From positions 620,001-684,000 of the forward strand of contig NZ_FTOB01000003.1 in assembly GCF_900156625.1 (NCBI RefSeq): 64,000 nt of DNA. The letters run 5' to 3'. Shown in pieces: positions 16,925 through 24,280 of the stretch; the stretch's first letter is position 1; each line of letters starts with the position of its first letter. Source of the DNA: Zobellia uliginosa (GTDB lineage: Bacteria > Bacteroidota > Bacteroidia > Flavobacteriales > Flavobacteriaceae). The notes below the pieces were generated by a model, which did no database searches, had not been told where the DNA came from, and saw only the letters and a list, made by a program, of their open reading frames with translations. The position numbers were made by a program, and so were the translations under genes.

Positions 16925-17291
16925 CTACAGTACCGTCTCATCGTTCAGCCAACGTTGCAAAAGGCCTTCGTTATGCGAAATGGCAACCAAGTAAAACGTA
17001 TCGAATTTTTTAAATACCCGCGATTCTTTAAGGGGCTCCATACAGACCGATACCGGGGCCAGATAATTGGAATGGATCAGGAACAGCTCCCCTTCCTGTT
17101 TTAAGAGGTAGCCTACATGGCCCTCATCAAAACCTATAAAGTAGAGTCCCTCTTGGGTCAGGCGATTGATCTCTTCATGGGCTTCTTCCGGGGTTTCCTA
17201 TACGATCTTGTCGATGGCCGAACCGCAACTGATCATTTTGGCCTCGTCAATAGGTGATTTTTAGCGACAATGTTATGGGTTTACCCCTCAT
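16925..17291 (-). pseudogene. Decayed NlpC/P60-like (permuted amidase) gene
   Basis: Read on the minus strand, codons from about 17245 down to the TAG at 16925-16927 give a coherent protein: '...AKMISCGSAIDKIV', then an in-frame TAG at 17198-17200, then 'ETPEEAHEEINRLTQEG', 'LYFIGFDEGHVGYLLKQEGEL', 'FLIHSNY' and 'NEGLLQRWL'. The 'YFIGFDEGHVGYLL...FLIHSNY' core matches, from memory, a family of secreted permuted papain/NlpC-like proteins with a catalytic His. Upstream of about 17245 the frame needs a one-base shift in a run of five A residues to continue to 'MRGKPITLSLK', starting at 17291. The gene thus has at least a nonsense codon and a frameshift, and its signal peptide region is not recognisable. 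Confidence 0.7.
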
Positions 17292-17472
17292 TTTTCAAGA
17301 TTGTGTTCACATTGAATGGGCCGGTTTACCCCGATACTTGTTTAGCGTGACGCTATTCGACATACGAATACCTACAAAGGTAGCACAAATTAGGAATGCT
17401 TCACCCTAGTACCATCAGTGGCTAGGAGTATAAAAGCGGACACCTTATGCATGGTACCGTACTATGGAAGGA

Positions 17473-17480
17473 CAAAGATA
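17473..17480 (-). promoter_or_regulatory. Candidate -7 box (TATCTTTG) upstream of the pseudogene
   Basis: On the minus strand this reads TATCTTTG, matching TAnnTTTG, about 180 nt upstream of the pseudogene. The surrounding 30 nt closely resemble a second site at 21784-21815. Confidence 0.3.
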
Positions 17481-17520
17481 GGAAAGAGGGACGGATGTAA
17501 TCGGGGCTCCCATTCGGCGG

Positions 17521-17554
17521 TAAAAAATCCAGCCCCAGTATTCTTCGGGGCCGG
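17521..17554 (-). terminator. Rho-independent terminator of the acyltransferase gene
   Basis: On the minus strand the stem CCGGCCCC / GGGGCTGG (one G-T pair, 10-nt loop) is followed by ATTTTTTA. It lies 16 nt past the stop codon of the acyltransferase gene. Confidence 0.8.
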
Positions 17555-17569
17555 ATGTTAATAGACTTT

Positions 17570-18670
17570 TTAAATGGCTTCCTTGGCCGTAGGATGCCCT
17601 TGCAATGGTTTTTCCTTTGCCCGTTTTTCCAAGCGTAGCCCGAACAAGGGGCGTAAAACCGCAATTCTCCGGATCAAAAACTCGTATAGGATAAAACAGG
17701 TTATAAAGGTAAATACGGTAATGGCTATGAACTGTAAAAAGGGATGTATATCCAAGGGCAGTATCAGCCAAGCCCCCAAATACAGCACGAACATATGGAT
17801 GATATATACCGGGTAGGCCGCCTTGCTCAAATAGGCCAACAGTCGGCTGGGCTTGTTAAGGTATTGGAACGCGAGTCCGAAAATACCAAATATCCAACAG
17901 CTCGATTCCAAGGCCATTAAATAGCCGGGGGCTTCCATAGCATATTCGATATAGCGTAGGGCATAGAGTGCGGTCGCGATGGCCAAATAGGCCCATTTCC
18001 ATTTTTTAAGCGTAGTCCAGAACGGACCTCCGATATAAACGAACAGGTATCCGAAAAAGAAGGCCAGAGCCCCTAAAAAGAAACCGTGCCAGGTTTCGGC
18101 ATAGAGGGAGTAGATCTGCGGCTTTACCCAAATCGCCTCCAACACAAAGAAAAGGGAGACGGTCAAAGGTCCGACCGCGGTACCCATCAACTTTTCCAAT
18201 AGTTTTTTAAGTCTTGCCCCATGATGTTTCAATACAAGAAAAACAGGTAGAAAAATAAGGACATACGCAAAAATATTGCCCAAAAACCACAGGTGGCCCG
18301 TATGGGGGTAGTAAGTCAACGGCTGCTTGTAGAACGCTTGAAAAAGATACATGTGCAGGGGCGAAATGGCGATGATGCCGAACAGGAAAGGCACAAGGAT
18401 GCGCTGGCTACGTTCCCCGATCAGTTGTTTCCAGTTGCGCTTCCGCATGGCGAAAAAGAGTCCCATTCCCGATACAAAAAATAGAATCGGAATGCGCCAT
18501 ACATTTAGCATGGTCATGGGAATCCACAATCCCTCAAGTGCATTTTCGCTGCGCACGAAGCCAACGAACATGGCCCAAGGCTGAAAAACGATGGCGATAT
18601 GGTAGATCAATAGCAAGGCTATGGCAATGACCCGTAGCCAGTCTATATCGTAACGTCGAACTGTTTTCAT
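17570..18670 (-). CDS. Membrane acyltransferase (acyltransferase 3 family)
   Basis: A 366-residue protein with about ten hydrophobic helices. It opens with 'RRYDIDWLRVIAIALLLIYHIAIVFQPW', the acyltransferase-3 signature with the D-W-L-R motif and a conserved His in the first helix, and continues 'NVWRIPILFFVSGMGLFFAMRKRNW', the second family block. Proteins of this type transfer acetyl or other acyl groups to sugars or lipids across the inner membrane. The acceptor cannot be told from sequence. The gene follows the ankyrin lipoprotein gene by 27 nt on the same strand and ends at a strong terminator. Confidence 0.9.
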   Translation of the reverse strand: MKTVRRYDIDWLRVIAIALLLIYHIAIVFQPWAMFVGFVRSENALEGLWIPMTMLNVWRIPILFFVSGMGLFFAMRKRNWKQLIGERSQRILVPFLFGIIAISPLHMYLFQAFYKQPLTYYPHTGHLWFLGNIFAYVLIFLPVFLVLKHHGARLKKLLEKLMGTAVGPLTVSLFFVLEAIWVKPQIYSLYAETWHGFFLGALAFFFGYLFVYIGGPFWTTLKKWKWAYLAIATALYALRYIEYAMEAPGYLMALESSCWIFGIFGLAFQYLNKPSRLLAYLSKAAYPVYIIHMFVLYLGAWLILPLDIHPFLQFIAITVFTFITCFILYEFLIRRIAVLRPLFGLRLEKRAKEKPLQGHPTAKEAI

Positions 18671-18697
18671 GACTGTCGTTTTTTGAATTGTTATTTC

Positions 18698-19267
18698 TTA
18701 TTGTAGCATTATGGCGATAACGGGACGAGCCTTTTCAACCTCGGCCAAGTTTAAATCCAATCCAATAGGCCCCAATTGCTGTTGCATCATTTCATAGATG
18801 GGCTTCATGTCCTCAAAAGGTCCGGAGACCGTTTCCCGGGCGGTGGCCCCATAGTTGTTCTTTACCGTTTTGTCGGCCTTGGCATCTATAAGTAATTGTA
18901 CTAGTTCTACCCTGCCGAAAAATGCGGCTACATGAAGGGCGGTGGAACCGTCGTTGTTTTTTACTTCCAGATCGGCACCGGCATCGATAAGGGCCGCGGC
19001 AATCTCGGACTTATCAAAAGTTATGGCCGACATTAGAGGAGTAGCACCACTTAGGGCATCTTTTTCGTTAAGGTCGGTGCCGGCTTCAATATGCTGTTTA
19101 ACGGCTTCGAGGTTACCGGTTACCACCGCTTGTGTTAGGGGAATCTCGGGTGCGCTTACTTGATTGTCGGTCTTCTGCTTTTGTTGTCCACAGGCGGTAA
19201 AGCATAGGGCAATAATAAGGAGTACATAGCTCATTTGTTTTGCGGGACGGTTTTCTTGTTTTCTCAT
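18698..19267 (-). CDS. Ankyrin-repeat lipoprotein
   Basis: A 189-residue protein with lipoprotein signal 'MSYVLLIIALCFTAC' (the frame starts 11 residues earlier, at MRKQENRPAKQ; the lipid-modified Cys is about residue 26). Four ankyrin repeats follow, for example 'DALSGATPLMSAITFDKSEIAAALIDAGADLE' and 'NNDGSTALHVAAFFGRVELVQLLIDAKADKT' (quoted in pieces of the canonical TPLM/TALHVAA pattern). Ankyrin repeats mediate protein contacts, here presumably in the periplasm. It is the first gene of a two-gene unit with the acyltransferase. The C-terminal 50 residues lack repeats and I do not recognise them. Confidence 0.85.
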   Translation of the reverse strand: MRKQENRPAKQMSYVLLIIALCFTACGQQKQKTDNQVSAPEIPLTQAVVTGNLEAVKQHIEAGTDLNEKDALSGATPLMSAITFDKSEIAAALIDAGADLEVKNNDGSTALHVAAFFGRVELVQLLIDAKADKTVKNNYGATARETVSGPFEDMKPIYEMMQQQLGPIGLDLNLAEVEKARPVIAIMLQ

Positions 19268-19447
19268 GGTTTTACTTTTTTGTGTTTTGACTATTAATTT
19301 GATATTTCAAAGGTCCCCCGAAGGTTGACGCAGCACTAATCACCTATGGGGCAATCTATATAAGCCTTGCGGAGATGATAAAAATTATGGTGCAGGCATA
19401 TAAATTATGACGCAACTCCCCTATTTTTATCTTGGGGAGTATTCGTT

Positions 19448-19455
19448 TATATTTG
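19448..19455 (+). promoter_or_regulatory. Promoter -7 box (TATATTTG) for the AraC-type regulator
   Basis: TATATTTG matches TAnnTTTG and lies 33 nt before the ATG at 19489. It also argues against the upstream TTG at 19432 as the start, because that codon would be outside the transcript. Confidence 0.5.
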
Positions 19456-19488
19456 TTAAAACCAGTGGGCAGCCACCAAAAAAACACC

Positions 19489-21579
19489 ATGCCGAACCCG
19501 TCAAAAGGAAGTCCGTTTACCGACCAGGCCGAAGCCTTGATCCTAGCCCATTTAAGCGATGAGCATTTTGGGGTATCGGAATTGGCAGGGGCCATGCACA
19601 TGAGCCGCTCCAACCTTTTGCGGAAATGCAAAAAGCAGACCCAGCTTTCGGCGAGTCAGTTTATTCGACAGGTTCGCCTAAAACAGGCCATGGAGCTTTT
19701 AAAGGATTCCGATCTTACGGTTTCGGAGGTTTCCCACCAGGTAGGTTTTGGTAGCACCTCCTATTTTATTAAATGTTTTAGGGAACATTATGGGTATCCG
19801 CCCGGCGAAACGGGAAAACAAGTTGAGAAGGAGATGGAAGAAACTAAGCCCATTGTTCCCAAGGAAGCCACAGTAGAAACCCTTCCTTTTCCAAAACGCT
19901 ACCAATGGCCCTTGGCGGTGGTGTTTTTGTTGTTGCTAATAGGTTTTTTTATTTGGAAGCCCTTCTCCCCTACTTCAAAGGCTCCCGAGAAAGCCGATAT
20001 TGAAAAATCCATTGCGGTACTTCCCTTTAAAAATGAAAGCAACGACGCCACCAACCTCTATTTTGTAAACGGTTTGATGGAAGCGGCTTTGGGCAACCTT
20101 CAAAAAATTGAGGATTTAAGGGTCATCAGCCGTACTTCTGTAGAAAAATACAGGAACTCCGACAAGAACATACAGGAAATTGCGACCGATCTGGGTGTCA
20201 ATTATATTGTGGAGGGAAGTGGACAGAAAGTGGGCGATCAGGTGCTGTTGAACATACAGTTGATAGATGCCGCTACCGATTCGCGTATCTGGGGACAGCA
20301 ATTTAGCCACGAGGTATTGGATATCTTTGCCCTGCAAAACGAAGTGGCGAAGAAGATAGCCCATGCCGTTGAGGCCAATGTGACTCCTTCCGAATTGGAG
20401 CAAATAGACAAAAAACCTACCGATAACCTATTGGCCTATGATTACTACCTCAAGGCACAAGGGCCATTTTTGTCGAGAACGGAAGAAGGCTTGCAAGAAG
20501 CTATTCCATTATTCGAAAAAGCCCTGGAAGAGGATGCCGAATTTGCCTTGGTCTATGCCGATCTGGCCATTGCCTATTATTATTTGGACCTGTTCAAAAA
20601 GGAGAAAAAATACACGGAACAAATTAACAATTATGCCGATAAGGCCCTACTCTACGACCCTAAGCTTGCCGAGAGCCTTATGGCCAAAGCCCTTTACTAT
20701 CAACATACCGGCGATTATCGTTTGGCTGTGCCCCACCTTCAAAAAGCCTTGGAATACAACCCGAATTCTTCATCGGTCGTACAAATGCTGGCACTTTTGT
20801 ATTCCAATTTCATCCCGGATACCGGAAAGTACCTGGAGTATGCCTTAAAGGGGGTACAATTGGATATTGCCGCCAATGACTCCATAGCCAAGAGTTATAT
20901 CTATTTAAATTTGGGCAATGCCTTTGTCCAATCGGGTTTTGTGGATGAAGCCCTGGGCTATATTGACAAGTCCCTTGAACTTGATCCACAGAATTACTAC
21001 GCGCCCTACGTAAAGGCCTATATTCTGTATGCGAGGGATAAGGATTTGCAACAGACCTTGACCCGGATAAAAAGGGAATTGCAAAAAGATACTACCCGTC
21101 TTGATATCTTACAGGAAACCGCCAAATTGCATTACTTTAAAAGGGAATACGACAGTGCCTACCACTATTACAGACAATTTGATGAAATTAGAAGGACGAA
21201 GGGCTTGGAGGTCTATCCCCAAGAAGATATCAAACTTGCCTTGGTATACGAAAAGATGGGATTTTCCAAGGAGGCCGACCGCTTGTTCGCGTCGTATGCG
21301 GATTATTGCGAACGCGACCAATCCATATATAAACCGGCCAGTATGGCGGTAAAGTACGCCAATGAGGGAAAATTGGATCTGGCCATAGCACAATTAAAGG
21401 AATTTGCCACAAAGAACCATTTTCAGTATTGGATTCTCTTGTTCATGAAATTGGATCCGGCCATGGAGCCTTTGCAAAAACACCCTGAATTTGAGTCCGT
21501 GACACAAAAAATCGAGGACCGGTTTTGGGAAAACCACCACCGACTACAAGAAACCTTGGAGGAGAAGGATTTGCTTTAG
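19489..21579 (+). CDS. AraC-type regulator with TolB-like domain and TPRs
   Basis: A 696-residue membrane-spanning regulator (start at ATG 19489; the frame is open to a TTG at 19432). Domains in order: AraC DNA-binding domain at residues 14-108 ('ELAGAMHMSRSNLLRKCKK' and 'VSEVSHQVGFGSTSYFIKCFREHYGYPP'); one membrane helix at about 133-151; a TolB/FlgO-like domain at about 165-290 ('KSIAVLPFKNESND', 'IATDLGVNYIVEGS', 'DSRIWGQQF'); then TPR repeats to the end. Placing the DNA-binding domain before the membrane helix means it is cytoplasmic while the sensor and TPRs are periplasmic. Such one-component regulators are frequent in Flavobacteria. It is monocistronic and the target is unknown. Confidence 0.9.
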   Translation: MPNPSKGSPFTDQAEALILAHLSDEHFGVSELAGAMHMSRSNLLRKCKKQTQLSASQFIRQVRLKQAMELLKDSDLTVSEVSHQVGFGSTSYFIKCFREHYGYPPGETGKQVEKEMEETKPIVPKEATVETLPFPKRYQWPLAVVFLLLLIGFFIWKPFSPTSKAPEKADIEKSIAVLPFKNESNDATNLYFVNGLMEAALGNLQKIEDLRVISRTSVEKYRNSDKNIQEIATDLGVNYIVEGSGQKVGDQVLLNIQLIDAATDSRIWGQQFSHEVLDIFALQNEVAKKIAHAVEANVTPSELEQIDKKPTDNLLAYDYYLKAQGPFLSRTEEGLQEAIPLFEKALEEDAEFALVYADLAIAYYYLDLFKKEKKYTEQINNYADKALLYDPKLAESLMAKALYYQHTGDYRLAVPHLQKALEYNPNSSSVVQMLALLYSNFIPDTGKYLEYALKGVQLDIAANDSIAKSYIYLNLGNAFVQSGFVDEALGYIDKSLELDPQNYYAPYVKAYILYARDKDLQQTLTRIKRELQKDTTRLDILQETAKLHYFKREYDSAYHYYRQFDEIRRTKGLEVYPQEDIKLALVYEKMGFSKEADRLFASYADYCERDQSIYKPASMAVKYANEGKLDLAIAQLKEFATKNHFQYWILLFMKLDPAMEPLQKHPEFESVTQKIEDRFWENHHRLQETLEEKDLL

Positions 21580-21933
21580 GCCATAATTAGGATTTCCCAT
21601 CGTGCCAATCATTAACCTTTAATGAAAAAAGATCGCAAAAAAGGATAGCAACTTGGTCTCTCAATCCGCCCTTGTTTGCTTTTAAGAGGATATTTTTTTC
21701 TACGGAGATCTTAAATTGCTAGGTAAGGAAGAAAAAAAATGAGACCGATGAAAGAAGGATCAAAACGGGTACTTTACACATTGAGCCGTACTATAAAGTA
21801 CAAAGATAGGCAAGACCGAGGGTTTTTATTAGGGATGCTTTTTTGTGTTTAGTAAATAGGAACTTTTTAAAGTGGGATAAAACTGTTGGGTAAGTCAACA
21901 TAGTTTTTTTATAGACTGCTCATTTTGGGATAA
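21580..21933. other. Intergenic gap after the AraC-type regulator
   Basis: No gene was seen. It contains, at 21784-21815, a minus-strand TATCTTTG box embedded in a sequence that nearly repeats 17455-17490, with the small inverted repeat GTACT-ATAA-AGTAC. No minus-strand gene starts nearby, so its role is unclear. Confidence 0.4.
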
Positions 21934-21961
21934 ACGTAGAGCCCCTCATGGGGCTCTACGT
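21934..21961 (-). terminator. Perfect 12-bp hairpin after the 21985 gene
   Basis: ACGTAGAGCCCC - TCAT - GGGGCTCTACGT is a perfect 12-bp stem with a 4-nt loop, 24 nt past the stop of the minus-strand gene. The T-run on the minus side is short (TTTATCCC), so termination may be moderate. Confidence 0.75.
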
Positions 21962-21984
21962 TACTAATATACTTATAGTTTAGG

Positions 21985-22725
21985 TTAGATGGAAAAAGTT
22001 ACCCTAATGTTGTATCTACTTAGGGCTTCTTCTGAATTATAGGTCATCGAAGCCAATAAACGGTTTGCTGCAGGTCTACTGAAGTCAACACGACGGGTCA
22101 ATTTGATAGGGACTCTACGGACGCCGGTTACAGGAACGGTCTCGCCTGAGGCCGATATAGTGGTTCCGCCTTCCGAAAAGACCCTTGCAAATGGGGACGC
22201 CTCCTCGCTTATATTGTTAATAGGTCTAGCCCCCGAGATTTGCTCTCGATTTACAATAACCTCATCGTAGGCCAAAAGATCGGCATCGGCGATATGCCTA
22301 AAGGCCGCAATCAAAAAAGGAGATACGAAACCTAAGCCAATCGCAGTGTTGTCTTGGTTACCTTCACTATGAAAAGCAATGGATTGATTGCTTTCCCACG
22401 TCTTGTAATTTTTATCCGTGATTTTTTTCAATTGACGGACTCCATCTATTTCTAAAAGCATGATTCGGAGTTTTACCTCAGAGGAACTACTTTCCGTGGT
22501 ACTTAAAAACAACTCATCGGGACGGAATACATCTCCACTATCAACTTCGCCCCTTACGTAATTAAAGGTGTCGATTAATTCTCCGGAAGCATTATCTATC
22601 ACCGCAATTAGTAATTGAATCTCGTCTGAGTGACGCTTTCTTCTTAGCCTTCTCCTCCTTTTTGAAAATCCGGAAGTACTTTCTTCCTCACATCGTAATT
22701 CGCTTAATCTGATTCCAATTCCCAT
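21985..22725 (-). CDS. Unknown protein with L-x-x-L-x-C-x-x-E ... SDE pattern
   Basis: A 246-residue protein without signal peptide or membrane helix. The N-terminus 'IRLSELRCEEE...HSDEIQLLIAVID' follows a pattern (beta strand with L-x-x-L-x-C-x-x-E, then S-D-E and another strand, then a 'DSGD' turn) that I recall from a diffuse family of uncharacterised bacterial proteins; no function is known to me. Between the two halves sits an extremely basic insert, RRRRLRRKR, at about residues 23-31. The rest alternates beta-strand-like and polar segments. It is isolated, ends at a perfect hairpin, and has no partner gene on its strand. Confidence 0.65.
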   Translation of the reverse strand: MGIGIRLSELRCEEESTSGFSKRRRRLRRKRHSDEIQLLIAVIDNASGELIDTFNYVRGEVDSGDVFRPDELFLSTTESSSSEVKLRIMLLEIDGVRQLKKITDKNYKTWESNQSIAFHSEGNQDNTAIGLGFVSPFLIAAFRHIADADLLAYDEVIVNREQISGARPINNISEEASPFARVFSEGGTTISASGETVPVTGVRRVPIKLTRRVDFSRPAANRLLASMTYNSEEALSRYNIRVTFSI

Positions 22726-23016
22726 AACATATGATTTAGTTAAACATTATTTAGAGGTTTTATGGGAGGAAAGAAGAAAGGTTAACGTTGTTTTGTAAGA
22801 ATATTCTTTTTTATTTAAAAGATAAAACTATTGTCTTAGGGAATGGGCTTCAAAGAAGGTAAGCTTCGATATTACGGGCTGTATGGTAATTTGTCTGTGT
22901 AATGGGCCTTGACGTGGCCCGCTTCTCCGTAGAAATAAGTAGTCGAGGCATTCCTTTCGTTTATGTAAAAGTCTATATGTTTTTCCCATATCTTCTTCAT
23001 AGTCTATAATATTATT

Positions 23017-23024
23017 TATTTTTG
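23017..23024 (+). promoter_or_regulatory. Weak candidate -7 box (TATTTTTG)
   Basis: TATTTTTG matches TAnnTTTG but ends only 9 nt before the ATG at 23034, which would give an almost leaderless transcript. It is the only such box before this operon. Confidence 0.25.
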
Positions 23025-23033
23025 CGGCTTGCA

Positions 23034-23333
23034 ATGAAAAACATTAAGCACATTATTGCCCTATTTTATGTGGCCTTGATTCTTCTGTTCAAGGTAGCGG
23101 GCTTGCATGCGCTTACCCATCATATTGATGATTCCGATGCCCAACATTGTGAGGTGTGTCATATCACCTCAGCGGTCAATTTTACGCCTCTTATAGAAGC
23201 TGAACCTCCCGTTTTACCGCAGACGGAATTCTATCTGTTTGAAAAGAAACTTACGAACAAGGCACCAGACCTTGTTTTTAAAGACAGGCTCTTAGCCAGT
23301 AATCGCTTTACCAGGCCTCCTCCACGATTCTAG
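23034..23333 (+). CDS. Small His/Cys-rich exported or membrane protein
   Basis: A 99-residue protein (ATG 23034; a TTG four codons upstream is less likely). An N-terminal hydrophobic helix (residues 6-24) works as a signal or anchor. It is followed by a dense set of possible metal ligands: H25, H29, H30, D32, D33, H38, C39, C42 and H43, that is, 'HALTHHIDDSD..HCEVCH'. The remainder is Pro-rich and ends 'RFTRPPPRF'. Similar small His/Cys proteins (DUF2946-like in spirit) occur next to TonB-dependent metal receptors. It is about 250 nt upstream of the ABC ATPase and probably the first gene of this locus. Metal binding is inferred from the residues only. Confidence 0.7.
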   Translation: MKNIKHIIALFYVALILLFKVAGLHALTHHIDDSDAQHCEVCHITSAVNFTPLIEAEPPVLPQTEFYLFEKKLTNKAPDLVFKDRLLASNRFTRPPPRF

Positions 23334-23585
23334 TCGTCCTTATTTTAACACTATTAGGTTTATAGGATACTTATGTCCTGTTGCTATATCGTTTCCGTTT
23401 TTTGCAATACGTCATTTGCAAAGGAAGATGGTACATAAGCTCATAATAGGAATTTAAAAATAGGGACTCCCCCCTATTCTAGGGTGGTTCTTCAACTATT
23501 GTAACAATGTCTGTTCTCTGTATCGATTACGGTAGAATACGCACGTGCGATAAATTTCAGCATCAATTTTTAATTCATATTACTT

Positions 23586-24275
23586 ATGTTAAAAGCATTG
23601 AACATTACCAAATCCTACAACGAAAAAATGGCTTTAAAAGACGTTTCTTTTGAAGTTTCCAAAGGAGAAATATTCTGTCTCTTAGGTCAAAATGGCGCAG
23701 GGAAGACCACGACCATCAATATCTTTTTGGGCTTTATTAAAAAGGATGGTGGCAAGGCCTTTGTGGCCGATAAGGAGGTCGGCAAGGACGACACCAACCA
23801 ACTCACGGCCTATATCCCCGAAACGGTACAGTTGTACGGTAACCTCAGCGGGGTAGAAAACCTGGATTTCTTTAGTCGTTTGGCCGGTTTTGAGTATACC
23901 ACGGCCGAATTGGAAGCCTTTTTGTCCAAAACGGGATTGCAAGAAGATGCACAGCATAAACGGCTATCGTCTTACTCCAAAGGAATGCGGCAAAAAGTGG
24001 GTATTGCCATTGCACTGGCCAAAAATGCAGAGGTCATTTTTATGGACGAACCCACTTCGGGCCTAGACCCCAAAGCCACTGCGGAATTCACCAAAATCTG
24101 TAAGGAACTTGCCGCTATGGGCAAGGTCATCTTTATGGCGACCCACGATATTTTTAATGCCGTCGAATTGGGTAACACCATTGGCATTATGAAAGAAGGG
24201 GTCTTGGCCCAGCAACTAAAGGCCAGTGAAATCGACGCGAACGAATTAAAACAACTTTACCTAGAAACAATTTAG
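23586..24275 (+). CDS. ABC transporter ATPase
   Basis: A 229-residue ABC ATPase with all motifs intact: Walker A 'GQNGAGKTT' (about residues 36-44), signature 'SSYSKGMRQKVG' (an S-K-G variant of LSGG, about 130-141), Walker B 'VIFMDEPTSGLD' (about 150-161) and H-loop 'IFMATHDIF'. The Y-S-K-G-M signature is characteristic of CcmA/NosF-like exporters, which pair with NosY-type permeases. It is followed after 5 nt by the TonB receptor and then by two permeases with DUF3526-like architecture, so it should power those. Confidence 0.9.
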   Translation: MLKALNITKSYNEKMALKDVSFEVSKGEIFCLLGQNGAGKTTTINIFLGFIKKDGGKAFVADKEVGKDDTNQLTAYIPETVQLYGNLSGVENLDFFSRLAGFEYTTAELEAFLSKTGLQEDAQHKRLSSYSKGMRQKVGIAIALAKNAEVIFMDEPTSGLDPKATAEFTKICKELAAMGKVIFMATHDIFNAVELGNTIGIMKEGVLAQQLKASEIDANELKQLYLETI

Positions 24276-24280
24276 AATAG

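Noticed and set aside
16904-17104. 66-codon plus-strand frame after the second permease
   Set aside because: It is antisense to the amidase-like pseudogene, whose minus-strand reading is clearly the coding one.
22828-23034. 68-codon minus-strand frame
   Set aside because: It overlaps the start of the small His/Cys gene, lacks any recognisable domain, and its composition looks random.
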